NCBI RefSeq assembly: GCF_042658925.1
Contig: NZ_JBHSRF010000016.1
Location: forward strand, 1-64,000
DNA: 64,000 bases
Direction: 5' to 3'
Source: Sphaerisporangium aureirubrum
GTDB lineage: Bacteria > Actinomycetota > Actinomycetes > Streptosporangiales > Streptosporangiaceae
Part shown: one piece after another, positions 26,800 to 35,460 of the stretch
How positions within the stretch are numbered: position 1 is the stretch's first letter
Layout of the letters: each line of letters starts with the position of its first letter
Notes under the pieces: generated by a model
What the model saw: the letters and a program-made list of their open reading frames with translations, nothing else
Database searches by the model: none
What the model was told of the DNA's origin: nothing
Translations under genes and position numbers: made by a program

Positions 26800-27756
26800 A
26801 TGCCCACCGTGCACCTGCGGTCCAAGGACAGCACCACGCCCGCCCGATCCGAGAGCGCCATATCGATCCGCGGCGCGATCAAGCGCTACGGCGACGTCAC
26901 CGCCGTCGACGGCCTCGACCTGGAGGTGCCGTACGGCATCTGCCTCGGCCTGCTCGGGCCGAACGGCGCGGGCAAGAGCACCACGATGCGCCTGCTCACC
27001 GCGCAGTCCCGCGCGGACGCCGGCGAGATCTCCGTGCTCGGCCACCCGCTCCCCCGCGAGTCCAAGACGGCCCGCGCCCTGATGGGCGTGGTCCCCCAGC
27101 AGGACAACCTCGACGAAGAGCTCACCGCCCGGCAGAACCTCGAGGTCTTCGCCCACCTCTACCGCGTGCCGAAGGCCGACCGCGCGGCGGCCGTGGGCCG
27201 TGCGCTCCAGGTGGCCCAGCTCGTCGACCGCGCCGACACCAAGGCCGACGACCTGTCCGGCGGCATGCGCCGCCGCCTGCTGATCGCCCGAGGCCTCGTG
27301 CACCGGCCCCGCCTGGTGCTGCTGGACGAGCCCACCGTCGGCCTGGACCCCCAGGTGCGCCAGGAGCTGTGGTCCCTGGTGGCGGCGCTGCGCGCCGAGG
27401 GCGTGACCACGCTCATGTCGACCCACTACATCGAGGAGGCCGAGCGGCTCGCCGACGAGTGCGCGCTGATGTCGCACGGCCGGGTGGTGGCGAGGGGCAC
27501 CCCGGCGGCGCTGATCGCCGAGCACGCGGGCACGCACGTCGACGAGCACCACGGCTCGCCCGAGCGGCTGGCCGAGATCGCCGATCTGGCCGCCGCCTCG
27601 GGCATCAGGACGCGCCGCACCGGCCCGTCCGTATCGCTGCTCGCCGCCGAGCGGCAGCCCGAGTCCCTCCGCGAGAAGCTCGGCGCGCCCACGGTCACGC
27701 GCGCCGCCAGCCTGGAGGACGTGTTCGTGATCCTCACCGGGGAGAGTGTGGAATGA
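26800..27756 (+). CDS. ABC transporter ATP-binding protein (drug/NodI-type exporter)
   Basis: A 318-residue nucleotide-binding subunit. Walker A is GPNGAGKST near 58, the Q-loop is GVVPQQDNLDEE, the signature is DLSGGMRRRLLIARGLV, Walker B with the D-loop is RLVLLDEPTVGLDPQ and the H-loop is MSTHYIEEAERL. The last 90 residues form the extension seen in DrrA/NodI-type exporters. The stop overlaps the permease start by ATGA, so the two subunits are coupled. The substrate is unknown; such pairs move lipids, glycolipids or drugs outward. Confidence 0.93.
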   Translation: MPTVHLRSKDSTTPARSESAISIRGAIKRYGDVTAVDGLDLEVPYGICLGLLGPNGAGKSTTMRLLTAQSRADAGEISVLGHPLPRESKTARALMGVVPQQDNLDEELTARQNLEVFAHLYRVPKADRAAAVGRALQVAQLVDRADTKADDLSGGMRRRLLIARGLVHRPRLVLLDEPTVGLDPQVRQELWSLVAALRAEGVTTLMSTHYIEEAERLADECALMSHGRVVARGTPAALIAEHAGTHVDEHHGSPERLAEIADLAAASGIRTRRTGPSVSLLAAERQPESLREKLGAPTVTRAASLEDVFVILTGESVE

Positions 27757-28556
27757 CGACCCTTGAGCCCGCGAGCCAGGCACCCCCGCCGCGGTGGTTC
27801 GAGTGGGCCCCCGTGCGCGGCGTGTGGAGCCGCGAGACGGCCCTGTACAAACGCTACTGGGCGTCCACCTCGTTCGCCTCGCTGGTCGAGCCCACCATCT
27901 GGCTGCTGGCCTTCGGGTTCGGCTTCGGCTCGGTGATCGGCGCGGCGTACGGCTACAACTACCGCGACTTCGTGGCGACCGGCGTGGTGGCCACGTCGGT
28001 GCTGTTCATCAGCGCGTTCGGCGCGATGTTCGGCAGCTTCATCCGGCGCACCTTCCAGCACACCTACAACGCCGTGCTGGCCGCCCCGGTGGACGTGCAC
28101 GAGCTGGTGACCGCCGAGGCGTCGTGGCTGGCGGCGAAGGCCGGGCTGTACGGCTGCGCGCCGGTGCTCGTCGGCATGGCCTTCGGGCTGGATCCGAGCC
28201 CTGGCATGCTGCTGGTGCCGTTCATCGGCTTCCTGACCGGGCTGGCGTTCTCGCTGTTCGGCATCTGGATGTCGGCCATCGTCCCGTCCATCAACACCTT
28301 CGACTACGTGATCAGCGGCATCCTGGCGCCGATGCTGCTGGTGGCGGGCACCTTCTTCCCGATCGACCAGCTGCCGCCGTGGGCGGCCGGGGTGGCCCGG
28401 CTGAACCCGCTGTACCACTGCGTGGAGCTGGTGCGCAGCTCCGTCTTCGGCCGGCTCGGGCTCGTCGACCTCGGCCACGTGGCGTTCCTGCTGGGGTTCG
28501 GCGCGCTGATGTGGCTGCTCGCGGTCTGGAAGATGCGGGCCCGGCTCATCGACTAG
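27753..28556 (+). CDS. ABC-2 type transporter permease
   Basis: A 267-residue membrane subunit with six hydrophobic segments, the usual ABC2-membrane/NodJ fold: after the N-terminal cytoplasmic stretch, segments include VEPTIWLLAFGFGFGSVIG, a pair around residues 75-95 and 125-145, and the late pair VISGILAPMLLVAGTFFPID and VAFLLGFGALMWLLAVW. The conserved FFPIDQLPPW region of this family precedes the last helix. It is translated from the ATGA overlap with its ATPase partner. A long perfect inverted repeat begins 17 bp after the stop. Confidence 0.92.
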   Translation: MTTLEPASQAPPPRWFEWAPVRGVWSRETALYKRYWASTSFASLVEPTIWLLAFGFGFGSVIGAAYGYNYRDFVATGVVATSVLFISAFGAMFGSFIRRTFQHTYNAVLAAPVDVHELVTAEASWLAAKAGLYGCAPVLVGMAFGLDPSPGMLLVPFIGFLTGLAFSLFGIWMSAIVPSINTFDYVISGILAPMLLVAGTFFPIDQLPPWAAGVARLNPLYHCVELVRSSVFGRLGLVDLGHVAFLLGFGALMWLLAVWKMRARLID

Positions 28557-28573
28557 GGGCCGGTTTTCGACAC

Positions 28574-28621
28574 AGGAAACAGATCGGTGTACCTTTGCGG
28601 AGGTAAACCGATCTGTTTCCT
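28574..28621. promoter_or_regulatory. 48-bp inverted repeat upstream of the SDR gene
   Basis: The arms AGGAAACAGATCGGTGTACC and GGTAAACCGATCTGTTTCCT are 20 bp each with a single mismatch and enclose TTTGCGGA. The left arm overlaps a plausible promoter (TTCGAC-N18-TACCTT, about 28566-28595) and lies 17 bp upstream of the SDR start region, so a repressor operator is more likely than a simple terminator for the ABC genes; both roles are possible. There is no U-tract. Confidence 0.6.
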
Positions 28622-28637
28622 ACGTGTGGAGTCGTCC

Positions 28638-29351
28638 ATGAAGATCCAAGACGCCGTCGTCCTCGTCACCGGTGGCAACCGCGGCATCGGCAAGGCCCTG
28701 GTCGAGGAGGCCCTGGCCCGCGGCGCCGGCAAGGTGTACGCCGCCGCCCGTGAGCCGCGGTCCGTCACGACGCCGGGCGCCGTGCCGCTGCGGCTGGACG
28801 TGACCGACCCCGAGGCGGTGGCCGCGCTCGCCGCGCAGGCCCCGGACGTGCGGATCCTCATCAACAACGCCGGGGTGGACCTCGGCCTGGACCTGCTGGA
28901 CGACGACCTCGAGCGGGTCCGTCACGAGTTCGAGGTCAACTTCTTCGGCCCGGTGCGGCTGATGCGCGCCTTCGTCCCGATCATCACGGGCAACGGCGGC
29001 GGCCACATCCTGAACGTCAACTCGGTGCTGGGTCTCGCCGTGCCGCCCGGCTTCGGGCAGTACACGGCGTACGCGGCGTCCAAGGCGGCCCTCCTGATGG
29101 CGACCAACGGACTGCGCGACACCCTCCCCGCGCGCGGCGTGGAGCTGTCCAGCCTGCACATGGGTTTCACCGACACCGGCATCCTGCGCGACCCGGCCGT
29201 CCAGAAGAGCGACCCGGCCGAGATCGCGCGCAAGGCGCTCGACGGCGTCGAGACCGGGGCGGCGGAGATCCTCGCCGACGAGGTCAGCGCCGCGGTCAAG
29301 CCCCTGACCGCGCTGGACCCCGCCCAGCTCTACCCCCGCAGCGCCGCCTGA
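28638..29351 (+). CDS. SDR family NAD(P)-dependent oxidoreductase
   Basis: A 237-residue classical short-chain dehydrogenase. The cofactor motif is VTGGNRGIGKAL (residues 11-22; TGxxxGxG), with NNAG near 80. The catalytic Ser lies in LNVNSVLGLA and the YxxxK motif in YTAYAASKAALL near 145. An Arg after the second strand (AAREPRS) suggests NADP(H) preference. The ATG at 28638 is used; the upstream open frame runs through the palindrome. The gene appears monocistronic, under control of the 48-bp inverted repeat. The substrate is unknown. Confidence 0.9.
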   Translation: MKIQDAVVLVTGGNRGIGKALVEEALARGAGKVYAAAREPRSVTTPGAVPLRLDVTDPEAVAALAAQAPDVRILINNAGVDLGLDLLDDDLERVRHEFEVNFFGPVRLMRAFVPIITGNGGGHILNVNSVLGLAVPPGFGQYTAYAASKAALLMATNGLRDTLPARGVELSSLHMGFTDTGILRDPAVQKSDPAEIARKALDGVETGAAEILADEVSAAVKPLTALDPAQLYPRSAA

Positions 29352-29418
29352 CGCGCACCCCCGGGCCGCCCCCCGCGCGGCCGGGGACGGCACCCCCGCG
29401 CGAGCGCCGGTCGCACGC

Positions 29419-29522
29419 CGCGCGAGTCCTGGAAAGGCCACCGCGTAAGTCCTGGAAAGGCCGCCGCGCGAGTCCTGGAGAGGCCGCCGCGTGAGTCCCG
29501 GAAAGGCCGTCGCGCGATCCCG
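29419..29522. repeat. 23-bp tandem repeat between SDR and MFS genes
   Basis: Four consecutive 23-bp units (29419, 29442, 29465, 29488) with consensus CGCGYRAGTCCTGGAAAGGC plus CGC, then a partial fifth. The array lies in the 256-bp gap before the MFS gene, about 90 bp upstream of its start, and belongs to no plausible reading frame. Confidence 0.85.
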
Positions 29523-29607
29523 GCCCGGGGGCTATTGACCCGGTCCGGAGGGGAGCCATAGCCTGACCAGAACTTGATTCTGGCTCATGTTCTGCGCGGA
29601 GGCTGTG

Positions 29608-30819
29608 GTGCCGACCGACCGCGAGCGGCGTGCGCGTCTCGCCACTTTCGCTGTGTTCTTCGTGCAGGGGCTGACCTTCGCGACGCTGCTCACCCAGGTC
29701 GCCGCCCTGCAGCGCAAGCACGGGCTCAGCGACGGGGAGCTGTCCATCCTGCTGCTGGTCGTGCCCGTCATCGCGGGCGCGGGCAGCGTGCTGGCCGGGG
29801 AGGTCGCCAAGCGGCACGGCAGCCGGGTGGTGCTGCGGTTCGCCCAGCCGCTCGCCTGCCTGGCGGTGGTGCTGGCGGGGCTGGCGTCCAGCGTTCCGCT
29901 GCTGGTCGCGGCGAACGTCCTGTTCGGCCTCGGCCTCGGCTCGGTGGACGCGGGCATGAACATGCAGGCGGTCGCGGTGGAGCGCCGGTACGGCCGGCCG
30001 GTGCTCACCGGCTTCCACGCCCTGTGGAGCGCCGCGGCGGTGGGCGGCGCGGCCTGGGCCTCGGCGGCGGGCGGCCTGGAACTTGAGCTGTGGGCCACCT
30101 TCGCGATCGCGATGGCCCTGGGTGTGGTGATCAGCGTGCTCGCCGCGGGCACCCTGCTCGGCCCGGACGACGAGCACGCGGGAACGGTGGCGGCCAGATC
30201 CACCGGGGACGCCGTGCCGTCCGGCGCCGCGCGGCCCGCACGGTTCCCGTGGCGGCCGATCCTGCCGCTCTGCCTGGCGATGGCGTTCCTGTACGTCGGG
30301 GACGCGTCCATCTCCAACTTCGGCTCCGTCTACATGGAGAAGATCATGCACGCGGCGCCCGCCGTGGTGCCGCTGGCGCTCGGCGCCTACCAGGCGACGA
30401 CCTTCCTGGTCCGGGTCGGCGGCGACTTCGCGGTCCGCAGGTACGGCCCGGCGATGATCGTGCGGATCGGCGGGGCGCTCGCCACGCTCGGCTTCGTCGG
30501 CATCGCCGCCGCGCCCAACGAGCCCGTGGCCGTGGCCGCGTTCGCCGTGGCGGGCGTGGGCCTGTCCGTCGTGGCCCCGCAGTCGTTCTCCGCGGCGGGC
30601 CGGCTGGACCCGGCGGGCACCGGCGTGGCCATCGCCCGGGTCAACATGTTCAACTACGTCGGCTTCATCGTCGGCGCCGCCCTGGTCGGCGGCATCGCCG
30701 AGGCCGCGAACTACCAGGTCGCCTTCGTCGCACCGCTCGTCCTGGCCGCCGCGATCATCGTTCTCGCCCGCGGCTTCCAGCCCTCGGCCACTCCGGACCC
30801 CCGGCCCGCCCGGGTCTGA
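29608..30819 (+). CDS. MFS transporter
   Basis: A 403-residue major facilitator with 12 predicted helices in two halves joined by a hydrophilic loop near residues 190-215. The pattern GSVLAGEVAKRHGSRVVLR near 57 fits the MFS loop 2-3 signature. The N-terminal half resembles the YbjJ/fucose-permease branch (GLGLGSVDAGMNMQAVAVER), but substrate cannot be assigned. GTG at 29608 is preferred because GGAGG lies 5 nt upstream; an ATG at 29587 is in frame without a ribosome site. It converges on the iol operon across a strong terminator, so it is not part of that operon. Confidence 0.85.
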   Translation: MPTDRERRARLATFAVFFVQGLTFATLLTQVAALQRKHGLSDGELSILLLVVPVIAGAGSVLAGEVAKRHGSRVVLRFAQPLACLAVVLAGLASSVPLLVAANVLFGLGLGSVDAGMNMQAVAVERRYGRPVLTGFHALWSAAAVGGAAWASAAGGLELELWATFAIAMALGVVISVLAAGTLLGPDDEHAGTVAARSTGDAVPSGAARPARFPWRPILPLCLAMAFLYVGDASISNFGSVYMEKIMHAAPAVVPLALGAYQATTFLVRVGGDFAVRRYGPAMIVRIGGALATLGFVGIAAAPNEPVAVAAFAVAGVGLSVVAPQSFSAAGRLDPAGTGVAIARVNMFNYVGFIVGAALVGGIAEAANYQVAFVAPLVLAAAIIVLARGFQPSATPDPRPARV

Positions 30820-30863
30820 CGCGCCGCCGGACCGGGCACCACTCCTCCCGGCCCGGCGGCGCG
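30820..30863. terminator. Strong bidirectional terminator between MFS gene and iolD
   Basis: CGCGCCGCCGG at 30820-30830 pairs perfectly with CCGGCGGCGCG at 30853-30863. The stem extends after one mismatch with CCGGG/CCCGG and closes on a 10-nt loop. It fills the 54-bp gap between convergent stop codons. Confidence 0.8.
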
Positions 30864-30873
30864 TACAGGGGCG

Positions 30874-32706
30874 TCACAGATAGGGACGCTGGTCCCGCTT
30901 GGCGTGCAGGTACGCCTCGCGCAGGTCGGAGGTCTCGGCCGCGGGCACGTCCCACCACGCGCTGGTCTCCACGGCGGGCCCGGGGACCGTCTCCACGTAC
31001 ACGGCGGTCGTGGCGCGGGCCTCCCTGGCCTTGAGCAGCGCGGCCCGCAGCGACGTGGGGTCGGCGGCGCGCAGCACGTCGGCGCCCAGGCTGGCGGCGT
31101 TGGCCGCGAGGTCCACCGGGACGAAACCGCCGTCCAGATGCCCGGACGCGGTCCGCACGCGGTACGCCGTGCCGAGCCGCCGCGCGCCCACCGACTCCGA
31201 CAGCCCGCCGATCGAGGCGAAGCCCCGGTTGTCCACGATCACGACGACCAGCTTGACGCCCTCCTGCACGGCCGTGGCGATCTCCTGGGCCATCATGAGG
31301 TACGACCCGTCGCCGACCAGCACGAACACCTCGCGCTCCGGCGCGGCCAGTTTCACGCCGAGGCCGCCCGCGATCTCGTAGCCCATGCACGAGTAGCCGT
31401 ACTCCACGTGGTACCCCTTGGGCCCGGCGGCCCGCCACAGCTTGTGCAGGTCCCCGGGCATCGACCCGGCGGCGTTCACCACCACGCCGTCGGTGCCCGC
31501 GACGTCGTTCAGCACCGACAGCACCACCGGCTGGGTCAGGCGGTCCTCGGCGAGCACCACGGCGACGCGCTCCCGCCACTCGCGGCTCAGCCGGGCCGCG
31601 CGGGCCGTCCACGACGGGTCGGCGGCCCAGTCCCCGAGGTCGAGCAGCGCCAGGCCCTCCCGGGCGTCGCCCACCAGCATGACGCCCGCGTGCTTGGCCG
31701 CGTCGAACGCCGCGACGTTGAGGTTGACGAACCGCACGTCGCCGAACAGCGTGCGCGAGGCGGTGGTGAAGTCGGTGTAGCGGGTGCCGATCCCGATGAC
31801 CAGGTCGGCCTCGCGGGCGATGGCGTTGGCGGCGGCCGTGCCGGTGTGCCCGATCGCGCCGAGCGCGCACGGGTGGTCGTACGGCAGCACGCCCTTGCCC
31901 GCCTGCGTCTCCCCCACCGGCACCCCGTGCGTCGCGGCGAACGCGGCCAGTTCCTCCCACGCCTCGCTGTACACGACCCCGCCGCCCGCGACGATCAGCG
32001 GCCTGCGGGACGCCTTGATCGTCTCGACGGCCCGTTCCACCGCCGCCGAGTCGGGCACCGGCCGCGCCACGTGCCAGACCCGCCGCTCGAACAGCTCGAC
32101 GGGCCAGTCGTACGCCTCGGCCTGCACGTCCTGCGGCAGGGCCAGGGTCACCGCACCGGTCTCCGCGGGGTCGGTGAGCACCCGCATGGCGGCCATCAGC
32201 GCGGACGGCAGTTGCTCGGGCCGGTAGACGCGGTCGAAGAAGCGTGAGACCGGCCGCAGGCAGTCGTTGACGGTGACGTCGTAGGAACGCGGGTCCTCCA
32301 GTTCCTGCAGAACGGTGCCGGAGGCGCGGGTGGCGAAGACGTCGCCCGGCAGCAGCAGCACCGGGATGCGGTTGATGGTGGCGAGCGCCGCCCCGGTGAC
32401 CATGTTGGTGGCCCCGGGCCCGATGGAACTGGTGCAGGCGAACGTGGACAGCCGGTCGCGGGCGCGGGCGAACCCCACGGCCGTGTGCACCATGGCCTGC
32501 TCGTTGCGCGCCAGGTAGTACGGCAGCGGGTCGCGCAGGCCGCCGCCCTGCTCGGCGAGCGCCTGGCCGATGCCCGCCACGTTGCCGTGCCCGAAGATGC
32601 CGAGGCACCCCTCGATGAGCCGCTGCTCGACGCCGTCGCGCTCGCTCCACTGCTTGGCCAGGAAGCGCACCAGCGCCTGCGCCACGGTCAGCCGTATCGT
32701 GCTCAT
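30874..32706 (-). CDS. iolD: 3D-(3,5/4)-trihydroxycyclohexane-1,2-dione acylhydrolase
   Basis: A 610-residue thiamine-diphosphate enzyme that opens the ring of trihydroxycyclohexanedione to 5-deoxy-glucuronate in myo-inositol catabolism. The N-terminal pyrimidine-binding domain has the catalytic Glu region and TSSIGPGATNMVTGA near 90. A central Rossmann-type domain includes RRPLIVAGGGVVYSEAWEEL. The C-terminal cofactor motif is VLVGDGSYLMMAQE followed by VVIVDNRGF (GDGS to N pattern). The ATG at 32706 follows GGAGAGGAG and overlaps the iolB stop by 4 bp. It is last in the operon. Confidence 0.95.
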   Translation of the reverse strand: MSTIRLTVAQALVRFLAKQWSERDGVEQRLIEGCLGIFGHGNVAGIGQALAEQGGGLRDPLPYYLARNEQAMVHTAVGFARARDRLSTFACTSSIGPGATNMVTGAALATINRIPVLLLPGDVFATRASGTVLQELEDPRSYDVTVNDCLRPVSRFFDRVYRPEQLPSALMAAMRVLTDPAETGAVTLALPQDVQAEAYDWPVELFERRVWHVARPVPDSAAVERAVETIKASRRPLIVAGGGVVYSEAWEELAAFAATHGVPVGETQAGKGVLPYDHPCALGAIGHTGTAAANAIAREADLVIGIGTRYTDFTTASRTLFGDVRFVNLNVAAFDAAKHAGVMLVGDAREGLALLDLGDWAADPSWTARAARLSREWRERVAVVLAEDRLTQPVVLSVLNDVAGTDGVVVNAAGSMPGDLHKLWRAAGPKGYHVEYGYSCMGYEIAGGLGVKLAAPEREVFVLVGDGSYLMMAQEIATAVQEGVKLVVVIVDNRGFASIGGLSESVGARRLGTAYRVRTASGHLDGGFVPVDLAANAASLGADVLRAADPTSLRAALLKAREARATTAVYVETVPGPAVETSAWWDVPAAETSDLREAYLHAKRDQRPYL

Positions 32707-33563
32707 GACTGCTCCTCTCCCGCCTCGCCGGCGGCGGGCGCGGCGGTCATCGGCACCCGGGGGTCGACCTCCTGGTCCGCCCAGCCGGAGCGGATCCACG
32801 CGTGCCGGGGGTCGTCGCAGAAGGCCATGGACCGCTGCTCGGCCGGCCCGGCGAGCACGTTCAGGTAGTACAGGTCGTAGCCCGGCGCGGCCATGGACGG
32901 CCCGTGGTAGCCGTGCGGCACCAGCACAACGTCCCCGCAGCCCACCTCGGCCAGCACGTCGATCGGCCGGCCCGGTGAGCCGTACACACGCTGGTAGCCG
33001 GGGCCGCCCTCGAAGTAGTAGATCTCCTCCAGCACGGCCTCGTGCTCCGACAGGGTGTCGTGCTTGTGCGGCGGGTACGACGACCAGTTGCCGCCGGGGG
33101 TGAGCACCTCGACGGCGACCAGCTTGTCGCAGTCGAACGCGCCGGGCGCGCAGAAGTTGTTGACCTGGCGGCTCGCCTGCCCCGCGCCGCGCACCTCCAC
33201 CGGCACCCCGGCCGCGGCGCCGTACCGCACGGGGAACCGCCGGGTGGCGACCGCGGACGGCAGCGCGAAGCGGCCGTGGCCGGTGACGCGGGCGGTGGCG
33301 CCGATCGGGAGGTACGCGAAGTCGCTGACGCCCTCGAACACCGAGCGCCTGCCGCGCAGCTCCAGCCGCGCGCCCTCGCATTCGACGGCGCACGAGCCGG
33401 AGAGCGGCAGGACCAGCATCTCCTCGTCGCCGGTGGCGAACTCGACGCTCTCGCCGGAGAGGGTGAGCGCGCGCAGACCGGCGTACGTCCACCCGGCGAG
33501 CTTGGGGGTGATCGCCAGCGTCCAGGGGGTCACGGCGGTGGTTCCCGCGGGGATGTACGACAT
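32703..33563 (-). CDS. iolB: 5-deoxy-glucuronate isomerase
   Basis: A 286-residue bicupin-fold protein converting 5-deoxy-glucuronate to 2-deoxy-5-keto-gluconate. Family landmarks are the N-terminal strand-rich half, and a C-terminal cupin with YPPHKHDTLSEHEAVLEEIY (metal-ligand histidines and glutamate near residues 170-190) and VLVPHGYHGPSMAAPGYDLY near 235. The stop overlaps the iolD start (ATGA), and the start shares a base with the stop of the upstream aldolase gene (TGATG), showing a tightly packed operon. Confidence 0.95.
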   Translation of the reverse strand: MSYIPAGTTAVTPWTLAITPKLAGWTYAGLRALTLSGESVEFATGDEEMLVLPLSGSCAVECEGARLELRGRRSVFEGVSDFAYLPIGATARVTGHGRFALPSAVATRRFPVRYGAAAGVPVEVRGAGQASRQVNNFCAPGAFDCDKLVAVEVLTPGGNWSSYPPHKHDTLSEHEAVLEEIYYFEGGPGYQRVYGSPGRPIDVLAEVGCGDVVLVPHGYHGPSMAAPGYDLYYLNVLAGPAEQRSMAFCDDPRHAWIRSGWADQEVDPRVPMTAAPAAGEAGEEQS

Positions 33564-34444
33564 CAGGAGACCTCCAACAGCCCGGCGGCGGTGTCCACGG
33601 CCGCGGCCACGTCATCGTCGGGAGGGTAGAGCAGCGCTCGGCCCACCACGAGCCCCCGCACACCGGGCAGCCGCAGCGCCTTGCCCCACGAGGTGTACAC
33701 CTCGTCGGGGGCCGCGGTGGGGTCGCCGCCGAGCAGCAGGGTGGGCAGCGTGGTGGCCTCCATGACCCGCTCCATCTGGTCGATCACCGGGATCTTCAGC
33801 CAGGTGTGGGCGGAGGTCGCGCCGAGGCCCTGGCCCACGTGGATGGCGTGGATCATGCCCTCGGCGGACAGGTCGTGGCGCACGCCGGTCGCGTCGCGGT
33901 CCGACCAGAACGGCTCCACCATGGCCACCAGCCCCTCGCGGGCCAGGCCGGTCACGGCGCGGGCGCAGGACTCCAGCGTGGCGGCGGTCTCGGGGGAGCG
34001 CAGGCCTACCCGGCAGAGCATCTTGCCGCCGTCCAGGCGCATCCGGACGATCGACTCGGTGTCGTAGGCGGTGAACCGGTCGTCGAACTCGAAGACGGCG
34101 CCGTGCACGCCGCCGCGGTTCATCGACCCGATCACGACCTTGTCGTGCAGCGCGCCGAGCAGCAGCAGGTCCTCCACGACGTCGGGCGTGGCGAGCAGGC
34201 CGTCCACCCCCGGTCGTGCCAGCGCGGCGCGCAGCCGGTCCAGCAGGTCGATGCGGCTGGCCATGGCGAGCGGGCGGCCCCGGACGGCGAGCGTGCCCCT
34301 GGCCTGGTGGTCGGCCGCGATGATCAGCAGCTGGTCCCTGTCCCCCAGCAGCGGACGGCGGCGGCGGGCCGCGGCGGCCTCGGCGATCTTGCCGGGGTGG
34401 CGGGCGCGGTACTCGGCCAGCAGCCTGCGGTCCTCGTCACGCAT
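33563..34444 (-). CDS. Class I aldolase-like (beta/alpha)8 protein of iol operons
   Basis: A 293-residue TIM-barrel protein with LLIIAADHQARGTLAVRG near 38, DGLLATPDVVEDLLLLGALH near 75, KVVIGSMNRGGV, a long acidic strand segment VAMVEPFWSDRD, and WLKIPVIDQMERVMEATTLP near 215. The lysine in WLKIP is placed like the Schiff-base lysine of class I aldolases. It lies between iolC and iolB; actinobacterial iol clusters often carry this protein (Cgl0159-type, from memory) where Bacillus has IolJ. A role in cleaving 2-deoxy-5-keto-gluconate 6-phosphate to DHAP and malonic semialdehyde is inferred from context. Confidence 0.8.
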   Translation of the reverse strand: MRDEDRRLLAEYRARHPGKIAEAAAARRRRPLLGDRDQLLIIAADHQARGTLAVRGRPLAMASRIDLLDRLRAALARPGVDGLLATPDVVEDLLLLGALHDKVVIGSMNRGGVHGAVFEFDDRFTAYDTESIVRMRLDGGKMLCRVGLRSPETAATLESCARAVTGLAREGLVAMVEPFWSDRDATGVRHDLSAEGMIHAIHVGQGLGATSAHTWLKIPVIDQMERVMEATTLPTLLLGGDPTAAPDEVYTSWGKALRLPGVRGLVVGRALLYPPDDDVAAAVDTAAGLLEVS

Positions 34445-34515
34445 GAGCGTCTCCGAGCGGCGCGGCGGCGGTGGCCCGGGGCGGCGCGGCGGCTCCGTGC
34501 GGCGCGGTGCGGTCG

Positions 34516-35460
34516 TCAGGCATGGGCGTCTCCGGACAGGACCGCGTGGACCTCGGCGGTGGTGGGCATGGCGGGCGCGCAGGCGAGCCGGCCCGCGACG
34601 ATGGCGCCCGCGGCGTTGGCGAAGCGCAGCGTGTCCGCCAGGCCGCGGCCGGCGAGCAGGCCGTCGCACAGGGCGCCGCCGAACGCGTCGCCTGCGCCGA
34701 GGCCGTTCACCACCTCCACCGGGACCGGCGGCACCTCCACGGTCTCCTCGCGGGTCATGCCGAGCACGCCGTCCGAGCCGCGCTTGACGACGGCCAGCTC
34801 CACGCCGAGGTCCAGCAGCGCCTTGGCGGCCTCGTACGGGTCGGGGGCACCGGTGGCCACCTCGCACTCCTCGGTGTTGCCCACGGCCACCGTGACGTGC
34901 CTCAGCGCCTCCCCGACCTGCTCGCGCGCCTCGGCGGCGGACGGCCAGAACATCGGCCGGTAGTCGAGGTCCAGCACGGTGAGCGGCGCGCGGCCCCGGG
35001 CCGTCCAGGCCGCGAAGTGGGCCGCGCGGGACGGCTCGGCGGACAGGCCGGTGACCGTCGCCCAGAACAGGCCGGCGCCCCTGACCGCCGCGAGGTCCAG
35101 CTCCTCGGGGTGGATCTCCAGGTCGGGGGCCTTCGGGTAGCGGTAGAAGAACAGCGGGAAGTCCTCCGGCGGGCGGATCTCGCAGAACGTCACCGGCGTC
35201 GGCAGGCCCGGCACCTCGGTCACGTACCGGTCGTCCACGCCGTACGACCGCAGCGCGTCATGGATGAACAGACCGAACGGGTCGGCCCCCGTCCGGGTGA
35301 TCACGGCGGCCGAGCGGCCGAGGCGGGCGGCGGCGACCGCCACGTTGGTGGGGCTGCCGCCGAGGTACTTGCCGAAGGTCTCCACCTCCCGCAGCGAGAC
35401 ACCCACCTGCAGCGGGTAGATGTCGACACCCACCCGGCCGATCGTGAGCACCTCGGTCAT
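34516..35460 (-). CDS. iolC: 5-dehydro-2-deoxygluconokinase
   Basis: A 314-residue PfkB-family sugar kinase phosphorylating 2-deoxy-5-keto-gluconate. The N-terminal signature FGKYLGGSPTNVAVAAARLG lies at residues 30-49, the DLDYRPMFW motif typical of IolC near 163, and the PfkB C-terminal signature VNGLGAGDAFGGALCDGLL near 250 with the catalytic Asp. The start overlaps the iolE stop by ATGA. A 71-bp gap follows before the aldolase gene, the largest spacing within the operon. Confidence 0.93.
   Translation of the reverse strand: MTEVLTIGRVGVDIYPLQVGVSLREVETFGKYLGGSPTNVAVAAARLGRSAAVITRTGADPFGLFIHDALRSYGVDDRYVTEVPGLPTPVTFCEIRPPEDFPLFFYRYPKAPDLEIHPEELDLAAVRGAGLFWATVTGLSAEPSRAAHFAAWTARGRAPLTVLDLDYRPMFWPSAAEAREQVGEALRHVTVAVGNTEECEVATGAPDPYEAAKALLDLGVELAVVKRGSDGVLGMTREETVEVPPVPVEVVNGLGAGDAFGGALCDGLLAGRGLADTLRFANAAGAIVAGRLACAPAMPTTAEVHAVLSGDAHA

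Noticed and set aside
29587..30819. MFS gene as the inositol transporter of the iol operon
   Set aside because: It is convergent to iolD across a strong terminator and does not look like an IolT-type sugar porter.
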